Shown here piece after piece: positions 10,201 to 20,000 of a stretch of 39,819 nt of DNA. How positions within the stretch are numbered: the first letter of the stretch is position 1; the number at the start of each line of letters is the position of its first letter. Made by a program: the position numbers and the translations under genes. Below the pieces are notes generated by a model that saw only the letters and a program-made list of their open reading frames with translations, was not told where the DNA came from and did no database searches. The stretch lies in NCBI GenBank assembly GCA_003427395.1, contig BFEA01000041.1, positions 3,998,884-4,038,702 on the forward strand, given 5' to 3'. This stretch comes from Chara braunii (lineage: Eukaryota > Streptophyta > Charophyceae > Charales > Characeae).

Positions 10201-13200
10201 ACCTTCCTCTTAATTTTCATACTCAGAGTGCTGAAATTCGAATCTTAAATTTCTAAAAACATCCTTCTTTACGTCATAATTTTGGCTCTGAATCTTGAAC
10301 TCATAATGTGTATTTAAGTCTATTGTCTTTCTAGCAAAATCTTCACTAGCTTGGTGCTGGTTGCAGTGGGCTGTTTTGGCGGTGATGGTCAGAGATAACG
10401 CGCTCTGCGGCGAAGGGGCTAGCCTGTAGGGCGAGAATACGGTACAGCAGCGGTGGAGATGGTGGCTCGACCACGGCAAGTCTTGCCGGAGTAGGGGTGA
10501 GAATGATTTTGCTGGCCGATTGCAACCAGTGCCTGGAGGAGCTGGATGACGGGAACCACAACTAGGGTTAGGATTGGTGGCTTGTCTGTTAACTGCTGAC
10601 GTCCTTTGGTCCCAGTGGTCTGCGAACAGACGAGGCCAGAACGACACTGGTTGGTGCTGGGGCTTGGTCACGCTGCCCTGTAACTCAATTGTACGGGGGC
10701 ATGAGACCTGGTAGAGAGATCTGGGGAGTCATCGAGGGTGGAAGGCACTCTAGTGTCTGTTGGTGGGCTGGTACTTAGTCAACGCTGGCCGGGGCGGGTC
10801 GCTCTGCCCTGTAGCCTAGCAGGTGGGGGGTTTCTGGGGTGGGTCGCACCACCCTGCAACCTAGCAGTTGGGGGTATGAGGCCTGGTAGAGATGGAGTAT
10901 TAGGTATAGGGCAGAGGCGGATAAGGTTGGGCTACTGACAGTCACTAGGGTAGGAGGTTTTTGGTCTGATAGCCTGGAATAATCTCAGTTGGCTTTTGGT
11001 TTCTTCACAAGTAAGCTGGCCGTTTTGGTTGCCCTTGGTGGTCTTAAGAATGTTTTAGGACTCTGGGGACTCCTAGCAACTTGTCTTAGGTGGTTTCAGA
11101 TGCTGTTATAGTCAGTGATCTGAGGTTGTTCAATGCCAGTCCAGCGTGCTGGGGTGTTGCCCTGTAACCTGCTGATGCAGGAGAGTGAGGCCTGGTAGAG
11201 ATCTGGGGATGCTTTGGGGTGGGCATCCCACCTGACAACCAAGGATTGCTGCTGGGACGACGCTGGTCAGGGCTGGGGTGAGTCGTGTTGCCCTGTAACC
11301 CAACAGGATGTGGGGATGTGAGGCCTGGAAGCGCTCGGCAGGGATTAAGACAGTGTTGGAGAGCCTTGGAAGGTCTTGTTAGCAATTTCGAGGGTTTTTT
11401 AGCATTTGTAGGACCGCTACGGTCTATTCCTATGTTTCCAGAATTATCGAAAGTGTTCTCAGACATTTTCTCAGCCGAAGCTGGGCCCGGTATCTCAAAA
11501 AAAAGAGCTCGAGGTGAGAGGGAGAAGGAGATGGTGGGAGATCACGCGTCCTGCTAGTGAGGGGGCTAGTAGGTAGGATGGGAATAGGGTACATCAGAGG
11601 CGGAGATGGTGGCTCTGCTGCAGTAAGTCTTGCCGGAGTGAGGTAAACAGGATTGATGGGGGCTTTCTGCGTCATTTTCTGAATTTTGCCTACTTCTGTA
11701 GTTTGTCGCAGCAATTTTCTCAGTAGCTCCAATTTTTCTTAGCCATAGCCGGGTAATGGCCCCGGTATCTTAAAAAATTCAAAACTTTCAAAATCCTATG
11801 TAAATTTCCATATGGGACGCTGGGCCCGGTTCCCACCACGCGCTGCTCCCCACGAATAGATTGGAGCCTTTTTCCCAAAAAAAAAGAATAAAAAAAGACA
11901 GATATAATTCCCACATAAAACACCGCACAGCTCGAACAACGGGAAAAAAACAACTAAGATGCCAAAAAGATAAAAAAGAGCCCAGATGACTGGTCCCACA
12001 TGAAAGCACCGCTACCCTCGCGGAAATAGACCGAACAACGGGACAAAACCAACCGGGATGCGGCAGACAAGGTTACCAAAACAACTAAGTTCTACCATAT
12101 CCATAGTTACAAAAAAAAACGGAACCATACAGTAGGTCCGCAAAATGAAATACCCCATAAATGGGGAAGATAAACCAAAGAAAGTAGAAATGATAACAAG
12201 AAAATTAGGAAAATATTTTCTACCATAACCAAAGAAAGAGCCTGCTAGTACAGGTCATTTGTTAGTTTGCAAGACTACACAGTTCTGGCTCGTGATTCAC
12301 AAATTTCACGTGGGTTATGTGGATGGATAAACAGCAGCATCCACATAAGCCAGGATGTTTATACAAGTGCACACCCACATGAGCCCATGTGGATGTGTAT
12401 ACTAGTGCACACCCGAGCCCATGTGTTTAAACAAAAACAGCCCAATCAACAATAAATCCAAACGGTCCAAAACAACAGAGATCAAGGCTAAACTGCATCC
12501 TTAAACAAAAACAGCCCAATCAACAATAAATCCAAACGGTCCAAAACAACAGAAATACAAGGCTAAACTGCATCCTTTCCTCCCAAGCGCCCCCNNNNNN
12601 NNNNNNNNNNNNNNNNNNNNNNNNNNNNNNNNNNNNNNNNNNNNNNNNNNNNNNNNNNNNNNNNNNNNNNNNNNNNNNNNNNNNNNNNNNNNNNNNNNNN
12701 NNNNNNNNNNNNNNNNNNNNNNNNNNNNNNNNNNNNNNNNNNNNNNNNNNNNNNNNNNNNNNNNNNNNNNNNNNNNNNNNNNNNNNNNNNNNNNNNNNNN
12801 NNNNNNNNNNNNNNNNNNNNNNNNNNNNNNNNNNNNNNNNNNNNNNNNNNNNNNNNNNNNNNNNNNNNNNNNNNNNNNNNNNNNNNNNNNNNNNNNNNNN
12901 NNNNNNNNNNNNNNNNNNNNNNNNNNNNNNNNNNNNNNNNNNNNNNNNNNNNNNNNNNNNNNNNNNNNNNNNNNNNNNNNNNNNATACATTCTCATCATC
13001 ATCATCATCATCATCATCCTCGAATCACGCAAATGCATGCAAAAGTCCCTGGGGACATCTGCGACATAGGAACGATACAGAGAAAAAAGAGAATTCTGCC
13101 TGGCCGCCCCGCGCTCCCACAAAGCTGTCTGTGACCACATCACCGGTTGTCATCCATCATCTTTCTTGGTTTAGATGAGATGCACTTGATATGCAGGTGC

Positions 13201-14162
13201 ACATTTCCTTTCCTTATTGGGGTAGGGTAGCTACGGCGCAGTCACGTTGTCAGTTCTAAATCCACTTCAGGCAATTACTCGAATAGAACACATCCCCACC
13301 TTTCATCAGACCCTTTTCGTCGAGCTTTCATCGAAGCTTCATCGCCTCATCAGACCCTTTTCGTCGTCGAACTTTCATCGAACCTTATAATCCCTCATCA
13401 GAAGGAGTCGGACTCCCTCTGAATTTGTTGTAGGTAGCGGGATTGAACCCACAAGGCGCGAATCGCGCTGTGCTCTTTTTTTTTTTTCTTTTTCAGTCCC
13501 TTTTCTTTCATATAGATCGTCAAACATCCATGTTAGATAACATAGGTATACATATATTACTCATATTATATTATAATAATAAGACATTGCAATAAACTGC
13601 ATCTACGAATTAAATATATAACGTATAACTTCCATCCACTCATCACACACCTTGAACTCTGTCTGTATTTTTGTTCTTAAAGCACACAGATGCTCATCTG
13701 ACTATAAGCATGACTGCGTCAAGACTCTTCCGTCGGTCCTCGGTCTGTAGTTATTATTTAATGACCCAGAGACATATATCATACGGCCCCTCGCCGCACC
13801 CGTCGCCAAATGTGCAAGGGACAATTTAAACTTATAAAGCGGATGTGGATGTTTCTTTCGACGTTCTCGGGAAAGATACGTTCTCACTTTGCACATTGGG
13901 TGAGTGGTGCGGCGAGGCCGATAAGCATATATGACGGCGGCGGACTCTTTCGTCGTCGGACTTTCATCGGCTCGTCAGGAGACTGAACACCCCGTTTGTG
14001 TGTGTATGCGTGTGTGTGTTTTCTTACCGCACTGCATCTGACTGTCGTCCTCCGCGTAGAGACTTTCCACACGCTCTTCCTCGCGGCAAAAGAGAGTGAT
14101 CGGGATCCCGACCGCTGCGACGCACACAACCTCAACGGAGAACCCCGAGCAGAAGCCTGCAT
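6997..14162 (-). CDS. Plastid-type acyl carrier protein precursor (3 exons)
   Basis: Predicted join on the minus strand: 14162-14028, 8439-8293, 7125-6997. It gives 45+49+42 = 136 residues, the usual length of plant plastid ACP precursors. Exon 1 encodes a Ser/Arg-rich, acid-free transit-peptide-like leader ending VRCSA. Exons 2 and 3 encode the ACP fold with the phosphopantetheine serine in DSL (about residue 91), followed by QVDIMMSLEDEYGI. The product would carry growing acyl chains in type II fatty-acid synthesis; family knowledge places it in the plastid stroma, though a mitochondrial location is not excluded. Both introns are GT-AG and phase 0. The ATG at 14162 is the only in-frame start after an upstream stop, but its context is weak. 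Exons 2 and 3 are secure; exon 1 rests on splice consensus, phase and leader character. Confidence 0.8.
7241..7384. repeat. Poly-A (7241-7272) and (TAA)n in ACP intron 2
   Basis: A 32-base A run is followed by AT-rich sequence with a TAA repeat at about 7340-7384. On the gene strand this is a poly-T/TTA tract inside intron 2. Confidence 0.95.
7388..7775. mobile_element. Foldback / MITE-like element in ACP intron 2
   Basis: The two ends are inverted repeats of roughly 70 bases. The left arm (about 7388-7469) and the complement of the right arm (about 7705-7775) both read ATAATTT.CAAAATACCCC, then CAAAAT(A/G)CCCCTGAAAGA, then GCAGAA(C/T)GCC, with one indel. The interior repeats shorter versions of the same CAAAATACCCC and GGCATTC.GCTC motifs. 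There is no transposase frame, and I could not assign a target-site duplication. The element lies wholly inside intron 2 and should be removed by splicing. Confidence 0.65.
8293..8439 (-). other. ACP exon 2 (helix 1 to DSL serine)
   Basis: 49 codons, DASGAATAEV to DELEIDSLDQ, bounded by CTTTTTCAG|GAT and CAG|GTATCAG. It includes the 4'-phosphopantetheine attachment serine four codons from its end (DSLDQ), so intron 2 falls just after the prosthetic-group site. Confidence 0.9.
8466..8555. repeat. Perfect 45-bp tandem duplication
   Basis: Units 8466-8510 and 8511-8555 are identical (GTAAGGAAGAAGATATAAAA, then AAACGAATTC, ending GTTTT). It lies 26 bases upstream, on the gene strand, of the exon 2 acceptor. 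Identity implies a recent event or an assembly artefact. Confidence 0.95.
8807..8885. repeat. Dispersed repeat copy A (GATGAC..GTCCCACATG family)
   Basis: AGATGAC.AGTCCCACATG.AAGCACCGCC is followed by a GACAGGACAAGACCACCCAGGA block. The family recurs at 11895-12065, and a shorter relic (CAGATGACGATTCCCAC) lies near 9018. No coding content. Confidence 0.6.
10420..10510. repeat. Dispersed repeat, partner of 11560-11650
   Basis: Both copies contain GGGGCTAG, GAATA.GGTACA.CAG, GGCGGAGATGGTGGCTC-like sequence and AGTCTTGCCGGAGT in the same order and orientation, about 1140 bases apart. A weaker relic is seen near 10870-10930. Confidence 0.6.
10670..11345. repeat. Degenerate repeat block (GCCCTGTAACC / GAGGCCTGGTAGAGA)
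   Basis: At least five degenerate units occur near 10670, 10810, 10845, 11155 and 11290. Each has (G/C)CCCTG(T/C)A(A/G)C(C/T) followed 20-35 bases later by a TGAGGCCTGG(T/A)AG-like motif, often ending in AGATCTGGGGA. Spacing is irregular, so this is a decayed minisatellite or nested copies of one repeat. It lies in ACP intron 1. Confidence 0.6.
11560..11650. repeat. Dispersed repeat, partner of 10420-10510
   Basis: Second copy of the GGCGGAGATGGTGGCTC / AGTCTTGCCGGAGT repeat, same orientation, with scattered substitutions. Confidence 0.6.
11895..12065. repeat. Dispersed repeat copies B and C in tandem
   Basis: Copy B starts near 11899 (CAGATATAATTCCCACAT, then CGAACAACGGGA). Copy C starts near 11990 (CAGATGACTGGTCCCACATG, then CGAACAACGGGACAAAACCA), about 91 bases later. 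Both are related to 8807-8885. Confidence 0.6.
12427..12575. repeat. Tandem duplication, 74/75 bp
   Basis: Units 12427-12500 and 12501-12575 both start TTAAACAAAAACAGCCCAAT and end GCTAAACTGCATCC. They differ only around CAGAGATCAAGG versus CAGAAATACAAGG. The second copy ends 19 bases before the N gap, so it may reflect assembly trouble at the gap edge. Confidence 0.95.
12595..12984. other. Assembly gap (390 N)
   Basis: Unknown sequence inside the predicted ACP intron 1. It is followed at once by a (CAT)n microsatellite at about 12993-13018. Confidence 1.
13300..13400. repeat. Short tandem repeat (CATCAGACCCTTTTCGTCG)
   Basis: CATCAGACCCTTTTCGTCG followed by A.CTTTCATCGAA occurs twice about 43 bases apart. 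A third partial CTCATCAGAAGGAGTCGGACT follows. A related CGTCGTCGGACTTTCATCGG lies near 13950. Non-coding, within ACP intron 1. Confidence 0.6.
14028..14162 (-). other. ACP exon 1 (transit peptide)
   Basis: 45 codons from ATG at 14162 to the donor GCG|GTAAGAA. The sequence has many Ser, Arg and Ala residues and no Asp or Glu. Its end (TTVRCSA) resembles a stromal-processing site. The TTTGATGCAG around the ATG also resembles a splice acceptor, so a further upstream exon is possible. Confidence 0.65.
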
Positions 14163-14646
14163 CAAACAAAATAAATTTGCGAAAAACGAAGTCACCAATC
14201 CATCAGTCAATGCCAATTATCCCTGGTTTGACATTGTAAGGTAAAGATCTGCTCCAAAAAGAAAGAACTGCTGAAATCGCGTCTCATCTCTGCGTTGCTC
14301 GAATCACTTTGGGGCTTCCATTTCCCCCCCGCCCCCCTCCTTTCTTCCTCATTCTGAAAGACAAATCACTATTGGGCTTCCATTTCCCGCCCACTCCCCT
14401 CTTTCTTTCTTCCTCTTTCTGCAAAATGCTGTTGTCCCCCTCCATTTTGAAAATGCCCATTTGCGCCCTCCTTACTCCGCCTGGCCTCCAGTAGAACGCC
14501 CGGTCATTATTGCTGTATTTCGACTCAAAGTCGCACGGATACGCCTGGTCGGTGCATTGAACCTGGTCTGTGCATTGTGATTAATGCAAGTTCTGTGAAA
14601 ACCAGGCCTCCCTCTACCACTCGCAAATTGTGAAAAAACACAAACA
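14163..14646. other. Upstream region of the ACP gene
   Basis: This would hold the ACP promoter and 5' UTR if exon 1 is right. GGGCTTCCATTTCCC and a following pyrimidine-rich TTTCTTCCTC occur twice (about 14311 and 14375). I cannot point to a convincing TATA box. Confidence 0.4.
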
Positions 14647-14877
14647 ATGGCGCGTGAACGTTTCCACATTCTCGCTGAAGATGCACTCGCTAATAATTAC
14701 CACAATGTCGTGGCAAGGGCCCAAGACGGAGGCCCCCAGACTGCGGACGGATACGTGGAACCAAGAGACCATTACCGGCGGGCCAAATTAACCCCCCTCC
14801 ATCCCCCTACCCCCCCACACCCTCCCTCCTCCTCCCCACCTTCGCCTGCTGGCACGCCACTGAAGATTGAAATTTGA
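14647..14877 (+). CDS. Hypothetical ORF, divergent from ACP
   Basis: 76 codons starting ATGGCGCG in a good initiation context (ACAATGG). The first 50 residues have balanced composition (MARERFHILAEDALANNYHN). The last 25 are proline/serine low complexity. No family recognised. It could be the first exon of a divergently transcribed gene or chance. Confidence 0.2.
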   Translation: MARERFHILAEDALANNYHNVVARAQDGGPQTADGYVEPRDHYRRAKLTPLHPPTPPHPPSSSPPSPAGTPLKIEI

Positions 14878-14908
14878 TGTCATCAAATTGTCTGGACACC
14901 ATCCGGAA

Positions 14909-15130
14909 TTATCCATGGAACAACAAAACGTCATGATCCATGGAAAAACAAAAATATCATTATCCATGGAAAAACAAAAATATAATCTTCGCTGGGGAAC
15001 ATTTCCCGCCACCCATTCCTTGTCCTCGTCCTCCCGCCATTACATTTCCGCCAATTCGAAAATGGCTGTACTCGTAATGGACGTTGAGAGACACGAAGCG
15101 TAAAATGAACGACACGAAGCGTGAAATGAA
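14909..15130. repeat. Two short tandem arrays
   Basis: ATCCATGGAA(A/C)AACAAAA with period 25-26 occurs three times at about 14909-14985. ACACGAAGCGT(A/G)AAATGAACG with period about 18 occurs twice at about 15093-15130. Non-coding. Confidence 0.8.
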
Positions 15131-15474
15131 CGGCAAAGATGTACTTGCGGAGAGAGAGTAAGAGAGTAGATGTACACGCATCAGCACTTCCTATGCTGAA
15201 TCGTCGCTGTCAAATACAATCAAGAAAAATGCAGGAGACAGCGCATGCTCAAAAAGAGAGAGGCAAGGAGGAGAACATGAGCGAGCGGAATAGGCCGGAA
15301 GAGATGGAGTGAGGCAAGGAGGAAGGAAAGTGCAAGGAATCTGGCCCAGATACGGCGGCAGCAAACGCGAAGGACAAGTCCGCCCTCCCAACGGCGCGTT
15401 CATGTCGCGTTGAACGTGTGTAAGGGGACTGGGGGCACACTGGGGACGAGGATGGGGAGCAAAAACTGGGGCCG

Positions 15475-15800
15475 GAGGTAGGAGCGGGAACGTGGGCGAA
15501 AGCGGGGCGGGGGGGGAGGCCGGGGAGGGGCAACGGGAGCGCAGGGCGGGGGAACGGAAGGGAAGGGGGTAATTAGAGATACTTGGGTGGGCCGAAAAGA
15601 GAGCAAGTGGAGCACACACGTGGGGTGCGCGGAGGGTAGGGGCAGACGCAGGGGGTGGCGGGGCATGGGCGGGGGCGGGGGAGGGGGCAGGGGCGGGGGN
15701 GAGGTAGCGGAAGCGCAGGGCCGGGGGCGGGAGAAGGGGGGGGTATTGGCGATAACTGAATGGGCCGAAAAGAGAGCAAGTGGAGCACACGGGAGTGTTT
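15475..15800 (+). repeat. G-rich duplicated segment (period 173)
   Basis: GGGCCGAAAAGAGAGCAAGT begins at 15589 and again at 15762, each preceded by a GCGCAGGGC-GGGGG tract, so a unit of about 173 bases is duplicated. The plus strand has many runs of three to eight G. All minus frames here are proline low complexity and are not genes. Confidence 0.8.
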
Positions 15801-16749
15801 TCACTGCCGCACCTGGAGACGTGTCGAATTGGTAGCCGCCGCTGCCGACGTCGAGGCGATACAGTGAGCAGTTGCCACGTGGCGGAGCGAAGCTGCAGCA
15901 GCGGTCGCCATCTTTCTAACAGCTAGGCCGTCTTCGGGCAACCTCAGTTATGGCGTTCTTTACGTTCCCTGCAGGTTCGGCACACCACCTGGCACCTACC
16001 ACCTGCCAAGAGAATCCTTCCCCGACACACTGAAGGGGAGAGAGGACAAGCGCCGATTTAGAGACAACAACTCGAGAGGTCTGCCTTGCCCTGCATCTCC
16101 CGCCACAAGATGATGTGCCGGTACCACCAATGCATTGGACTTGCTAACTCTTATTCTGTCGTCGCCGCCGTCCATGCAAAAGGCAATCTACGGCCGCGGC
16201 GAGTTAAAGGACCTCCCTCCACTACCCTCGACACGTGCAAAACGAGAGTGAATCTTCCGCAAGAACATCGACAGGTGCACCGCCATCTGAGAGTAGCGGA
16301 GCGAGGCCCAAAGATTGCTTGTGTTCCGGTATTTTGCTTGGGTTCGAGTGCTCGGTAGTTTTGGGAACCTTTTAGAGTACACATTTACAATTTCGGACAA
16401 GGACTTCGGTGTACGAATTTTGACCGCAAATACGACCACATTCGGCCAGTGCAAAAAGCTCCCACCGGTTTCTAAGCTACCAACCGGCCTCTCGGTATTA
16501 CCGGTGGAAAGCTGACCGGTGGAAAGCTGATGTCCTCGCAGGAAACGGCCTACTTTTCTTTTCTTTTTTTTTTCGGGAAAAATAAGGAATTCATTATAAA
16601 AGCATTGAGGCCGGGAATTCCTCACAAACAACCCGGAAACAAAACAATTCTTCTGGGGTGTGCCCAGTCTACCCTGTGGGCTTCCGCCCAACTTACTCTG
16701 TTCTCGACATTACTTCTAATCTATATCATGAGCTAAACAGCTATTATCC
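15801..16749. other. Non-coding, nothing secure
   Basis: ACCGGTGGAAAGCTGA occurs twice in tandem at about 16499-16530. A T-rich run at 16552-16573 could be the decayed poly-A tail of the minus-strand LINE that follows, but this is inference. No gene is supported. Confidence 0.4.
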
Positions 16750-16907
16750 GCCAATTTACCCACGAATGATTCCTCATCTGTATTTCCAACTCAGGATGGC
16801 CTTCTAATTTCCTACAGGGGTAACGCCCCCTTTCCCCTGCCTAACAGCGGCAGGGCGGACCCATGGGTCCTCTAAATCCTGGACACTCTCTTATCCCCCC
16901 AAACCAA

Positions 16908-16953
16908 CTTGCCTCCTACTGCGGATATCCCAACCGAGTGCGCCTGGTTGTTC
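16908..16953 (-). repeat. Conserved block in LINE-1 3' UTR
   Basis: CTTGCCTCCTAC (plus strand), CGGAT, CAACC and CTGGTTGTTC occur in the same order here and at 23900-23944 downstream of LINE-2. Conservation outside coding sequence suggests a family 3' UTR element, such as one recognised by RT, or simply shared ancestry. Confidence 0.6.
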
Positions 16954-17077
16954 CTAATGGTTCTCGCCTACACTAACCAGTCACTTTTGATTTTCCTGTT
17001 TTTCTCCTACAGTTACCCCCTATCTTCTACCCTCTATCTACGTGGTTAAACAACTTGCGAACACCAACCTCCCCTTA

Positions 17078-20000
17078 CTATCTACCCCCCCCCAGTTTCC
17101 CACCTTGACCCCACGTTTCTGAGAGCCAGTTTCTGTCTGACCGGGTCCTTCTTCCTTTCGGGACTCTCCTCCTCCAGTCTGCTGCCATCACCCTTCTTAT
17201 CATCAATTTGAACAGTGCTCTCTTCTCGGGTTCCGGCATTTCGAAGAGGATTCCGTTTCTTTCCGTCCAGATGACCCAGTATCCAACCGCCCTGCAAGTC
17301 TGAGCCACATACCCCCAGCCCTTACTGAGTTCCATTGATTCTGGTAGTCCTCCCAACAGAACCCACTCTTTGTCCCATTTGAGAGAGTTCCCGGTCCAAC
17401 TTTCCCACTGTTCCGCCAACCAGCCCCAGATTCTCTGTGAGGCTGGACAATCCCACCAGATATGGACCGTCGACTCAAATGACCACTGACATCTTTTGCA
17501 CTGCACATCCACCTTCATTCCTCTGCTTGTTAGCCATACCGCAGAAGGAGTGGCTAGGAGCGAGGCTAACCATATGATCGCTGCAGCTCTTGGGAATGGT
17601 GACTCCGCTAGCTGTTGCCAGCATCTCTGCAGTGCGCAGCTAATCTTCTTTCCTTCACCTGGTAGTACTCTTGTCCATCTTTGTGTAGCCGTCGTCAGCG
17701 GCGTGCGGGGGGGTTCCTGAACCTCATAACCCAAGTCCAGCGAGTATTCATCCAGCCTTACATGTTCTCCCCGTTGCCCCCGGNTTCTCCACACCCATTG
17801 ATTCGGGTCTGCCTTGAGTGTTGCGAGCGGGACCCCGGTATTCCAGAGCGCCACCTTCCATTCCCCATCCTCACTCACTGTCTCCCTCACCCTGATTTCG
17901 ACTAAAGTGCCTTCTGGCCGAGAGCAGTGCTTCTCTTCCTCGCATAGACTCATATTAACTCATGCGCCCTCCGACTGCCATTGTTGGAACTTCCTCCCTC
18001 CTTCCTCGCTAAGTTCCACCAGTTTCACGAAGTCACGAAGCTGTGGCCCTTCTGGGTCCTGCTCCTTCTTCACTTCGTACCAAGTACCTACTGGGTTCGG
18101 TACTTCCGAAGAGATTATCTGTTTCCACTCGTGTGGGATACTCTCCAGCATTACACTTCCCCTCTGTCTGATGTTCCTACCCGGTCTTAGGATGCTCTCT
18201 AGCTCCTCACTTGTTCACCAATCCCCTGTGAACGCATTCCAAAGATCTCTCAATCTTACCACCCCCGGCTTTATCCACGTCTTCCCAAAGCTGCCCGGTG
18301 TTGGGTTCGCCATCAGCATCATCCCTCTATCATCCCTGATACGTTGGTTCTAAAAAATGATCTGCGATAAAACTTCCTCCTTTGTGTGCGGGTCACTGAG
18401 CATGCCCGACTTCACCCGTCTCCATGCTTGCAGGACCGCTTGCCAGAACTCAGATTTCAATTTACTCATGAGGCATGACTCAATCCAAACGCAGGCCCAA
18501 ACGTCCGACCGCCTTACCAATTGCCATTCCCTGCTCAGGATGCGTTCTCCCAGCAGGATCCAGTGCTTATCGTTCTGTGTGATGATCGCTCTGACAACCC
18601 ATCTGGCCAGCATAGCCAGATTTCTCCTGCCTGGGTCCATCATGCCCAACCCCCCTTCCCTTCTAGGAACGCATATCAACTCTCATGCTACCTTAGACAT
18701 CACTCCCTCTCCTTCTTCCGCATCGGGCTTCCAGATGAACCTTGAGGCTTTCCTTCGTACCACTACCTGTGTCTTCTTCCCTAGCAGTCTCACATTCCCC
18801 ACAAAGGTGAGGAGAGCGAAAAGTGCCACATTTACCACCAAGGCACATCCGAATAGTGACAGGTGCGGGGCTTTGGCCTTCAGGGCCTCCTCTGCTTCCT
18901 CCTTCGTAATTGGTCTGTCCAGGTCGAGGCGTCCCCGTGTGTGCAGCCTTACTGTCGTATTGTTCCAGTGATCTGAGTCGGCTGCTAGATCCGCATTTGC
19001 GCCTTCCCCCTGCCTTCTAGACGTTAGAATGTCTTGATAGTACAGTACTGCATACTTGCAAAGCTCCTCTGGTTCCACCGCCACTGGTTCCCTGGAGTCG
19101 AAAGGGTGTCTGAGCTCTTTTAGTGCCGGAGAAGTTCTTGCAGGTGCTAACTTCTGGAAGGTTTCCCTGGATATCCTATCATACACTTCCAGTCCCTTGA
19201 CATTCAGTCTTTCTGCCCACACATCTGATTTCTCTTGCTGCTTCTCATCCCACTCAGCTAACCTTCTGACCCTCTCCTTTCCCTACGTAAAATCAGAGAT
19301 AGGGTGCCTCTGCATTTTCTCCTCTGCCTCCTGTACTTTCTTCCGTAGTTTCCTCTCTTCCTTGTTCCTGGTCAATGCAAGCATCCTAGAGAAGACATCT
19401 AGCAGCTTCGACATGATCCTTGAGCCCACTTCCCACCACTCTGCTACCGTAGCAAACCGCTCTTTTTGCTTTTGCCACCGTTCCCAGAACCCTTGTGTCC
19501 ACTGGTTTAACCCTTCGCACTGCAGATTCTGCGTGTTAAGCTTAAAGTAGCCCCTGCCTCTCTTGAACTCTTTTGCAAGATTGAAGAAACCAATTACCGG
19601 TTTATGATCCGAGACCGGGTTGTTGGCCTCCTCCACGTTGATCACCTGCTTCTTTAGGCTCCCTCCCACTAGCAGGTAATCCAGTCTCCTGCCTCTCCCC
19701 CTGTGCGAGAACCAGGTGTAACCCGGTTCCGCTGGTCGCAGTTCCCTGTACACATCCTGCAAATCCAAGTCCAGCATCATGTCCACCAGAGCGAGGACGT
19801 CCTTGGCGCACCCTTGATCTCTTTGATCCGACGGGGAGTCCAGAACTGTGTTCCAGTCTCTGCCGATGATGATCTCGTCCACGTCTGGAAGGCACACTTG
19901 CAGTTCATCCAAAAAAACCATTCTTTCCTTCCTTCTTGTCGGGGCATAAACCGAGGCTACAACCCACGTAACTTCACCGTGCCTCAGAGTCACCCAGGCC

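Larger units (their letters stand above)
8440..14027 (-). other. ACP intron 1 (5588 bp incl. gap)
   Basis: It starts GTAAGA and ends CTTTTTCAG. It contains the 45-bp tandem repeat next to the acceptor, several dispersed repeat families, a 74/75-bp duplication and the 390-base N gap, so its true length is uncertain. Long minus frames at 8942-9667 show no ACP or other domain. Confidence 0.6.

Noticed and set aside
12520-13143. 207-codon minus ORF across the gap
   Set aside because: More than half of it is N; only an artefact of reading through the gap.
13425-13475. tRNA-like T-arm on the minus strand (GTGGGTTCAATCCCGC)
   Set aside because: The T stem and 7-base loop are good, but no matching acceptor 5' strand, D arm or anticodon arm could be found. 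At most it is a tRNA-derived fragment.
15191-15804. Long proline-rich minus-strand ORFs
   Set aside because: All three frames are open because the strand is C-rich and stop-poor; the translations are low complexity.
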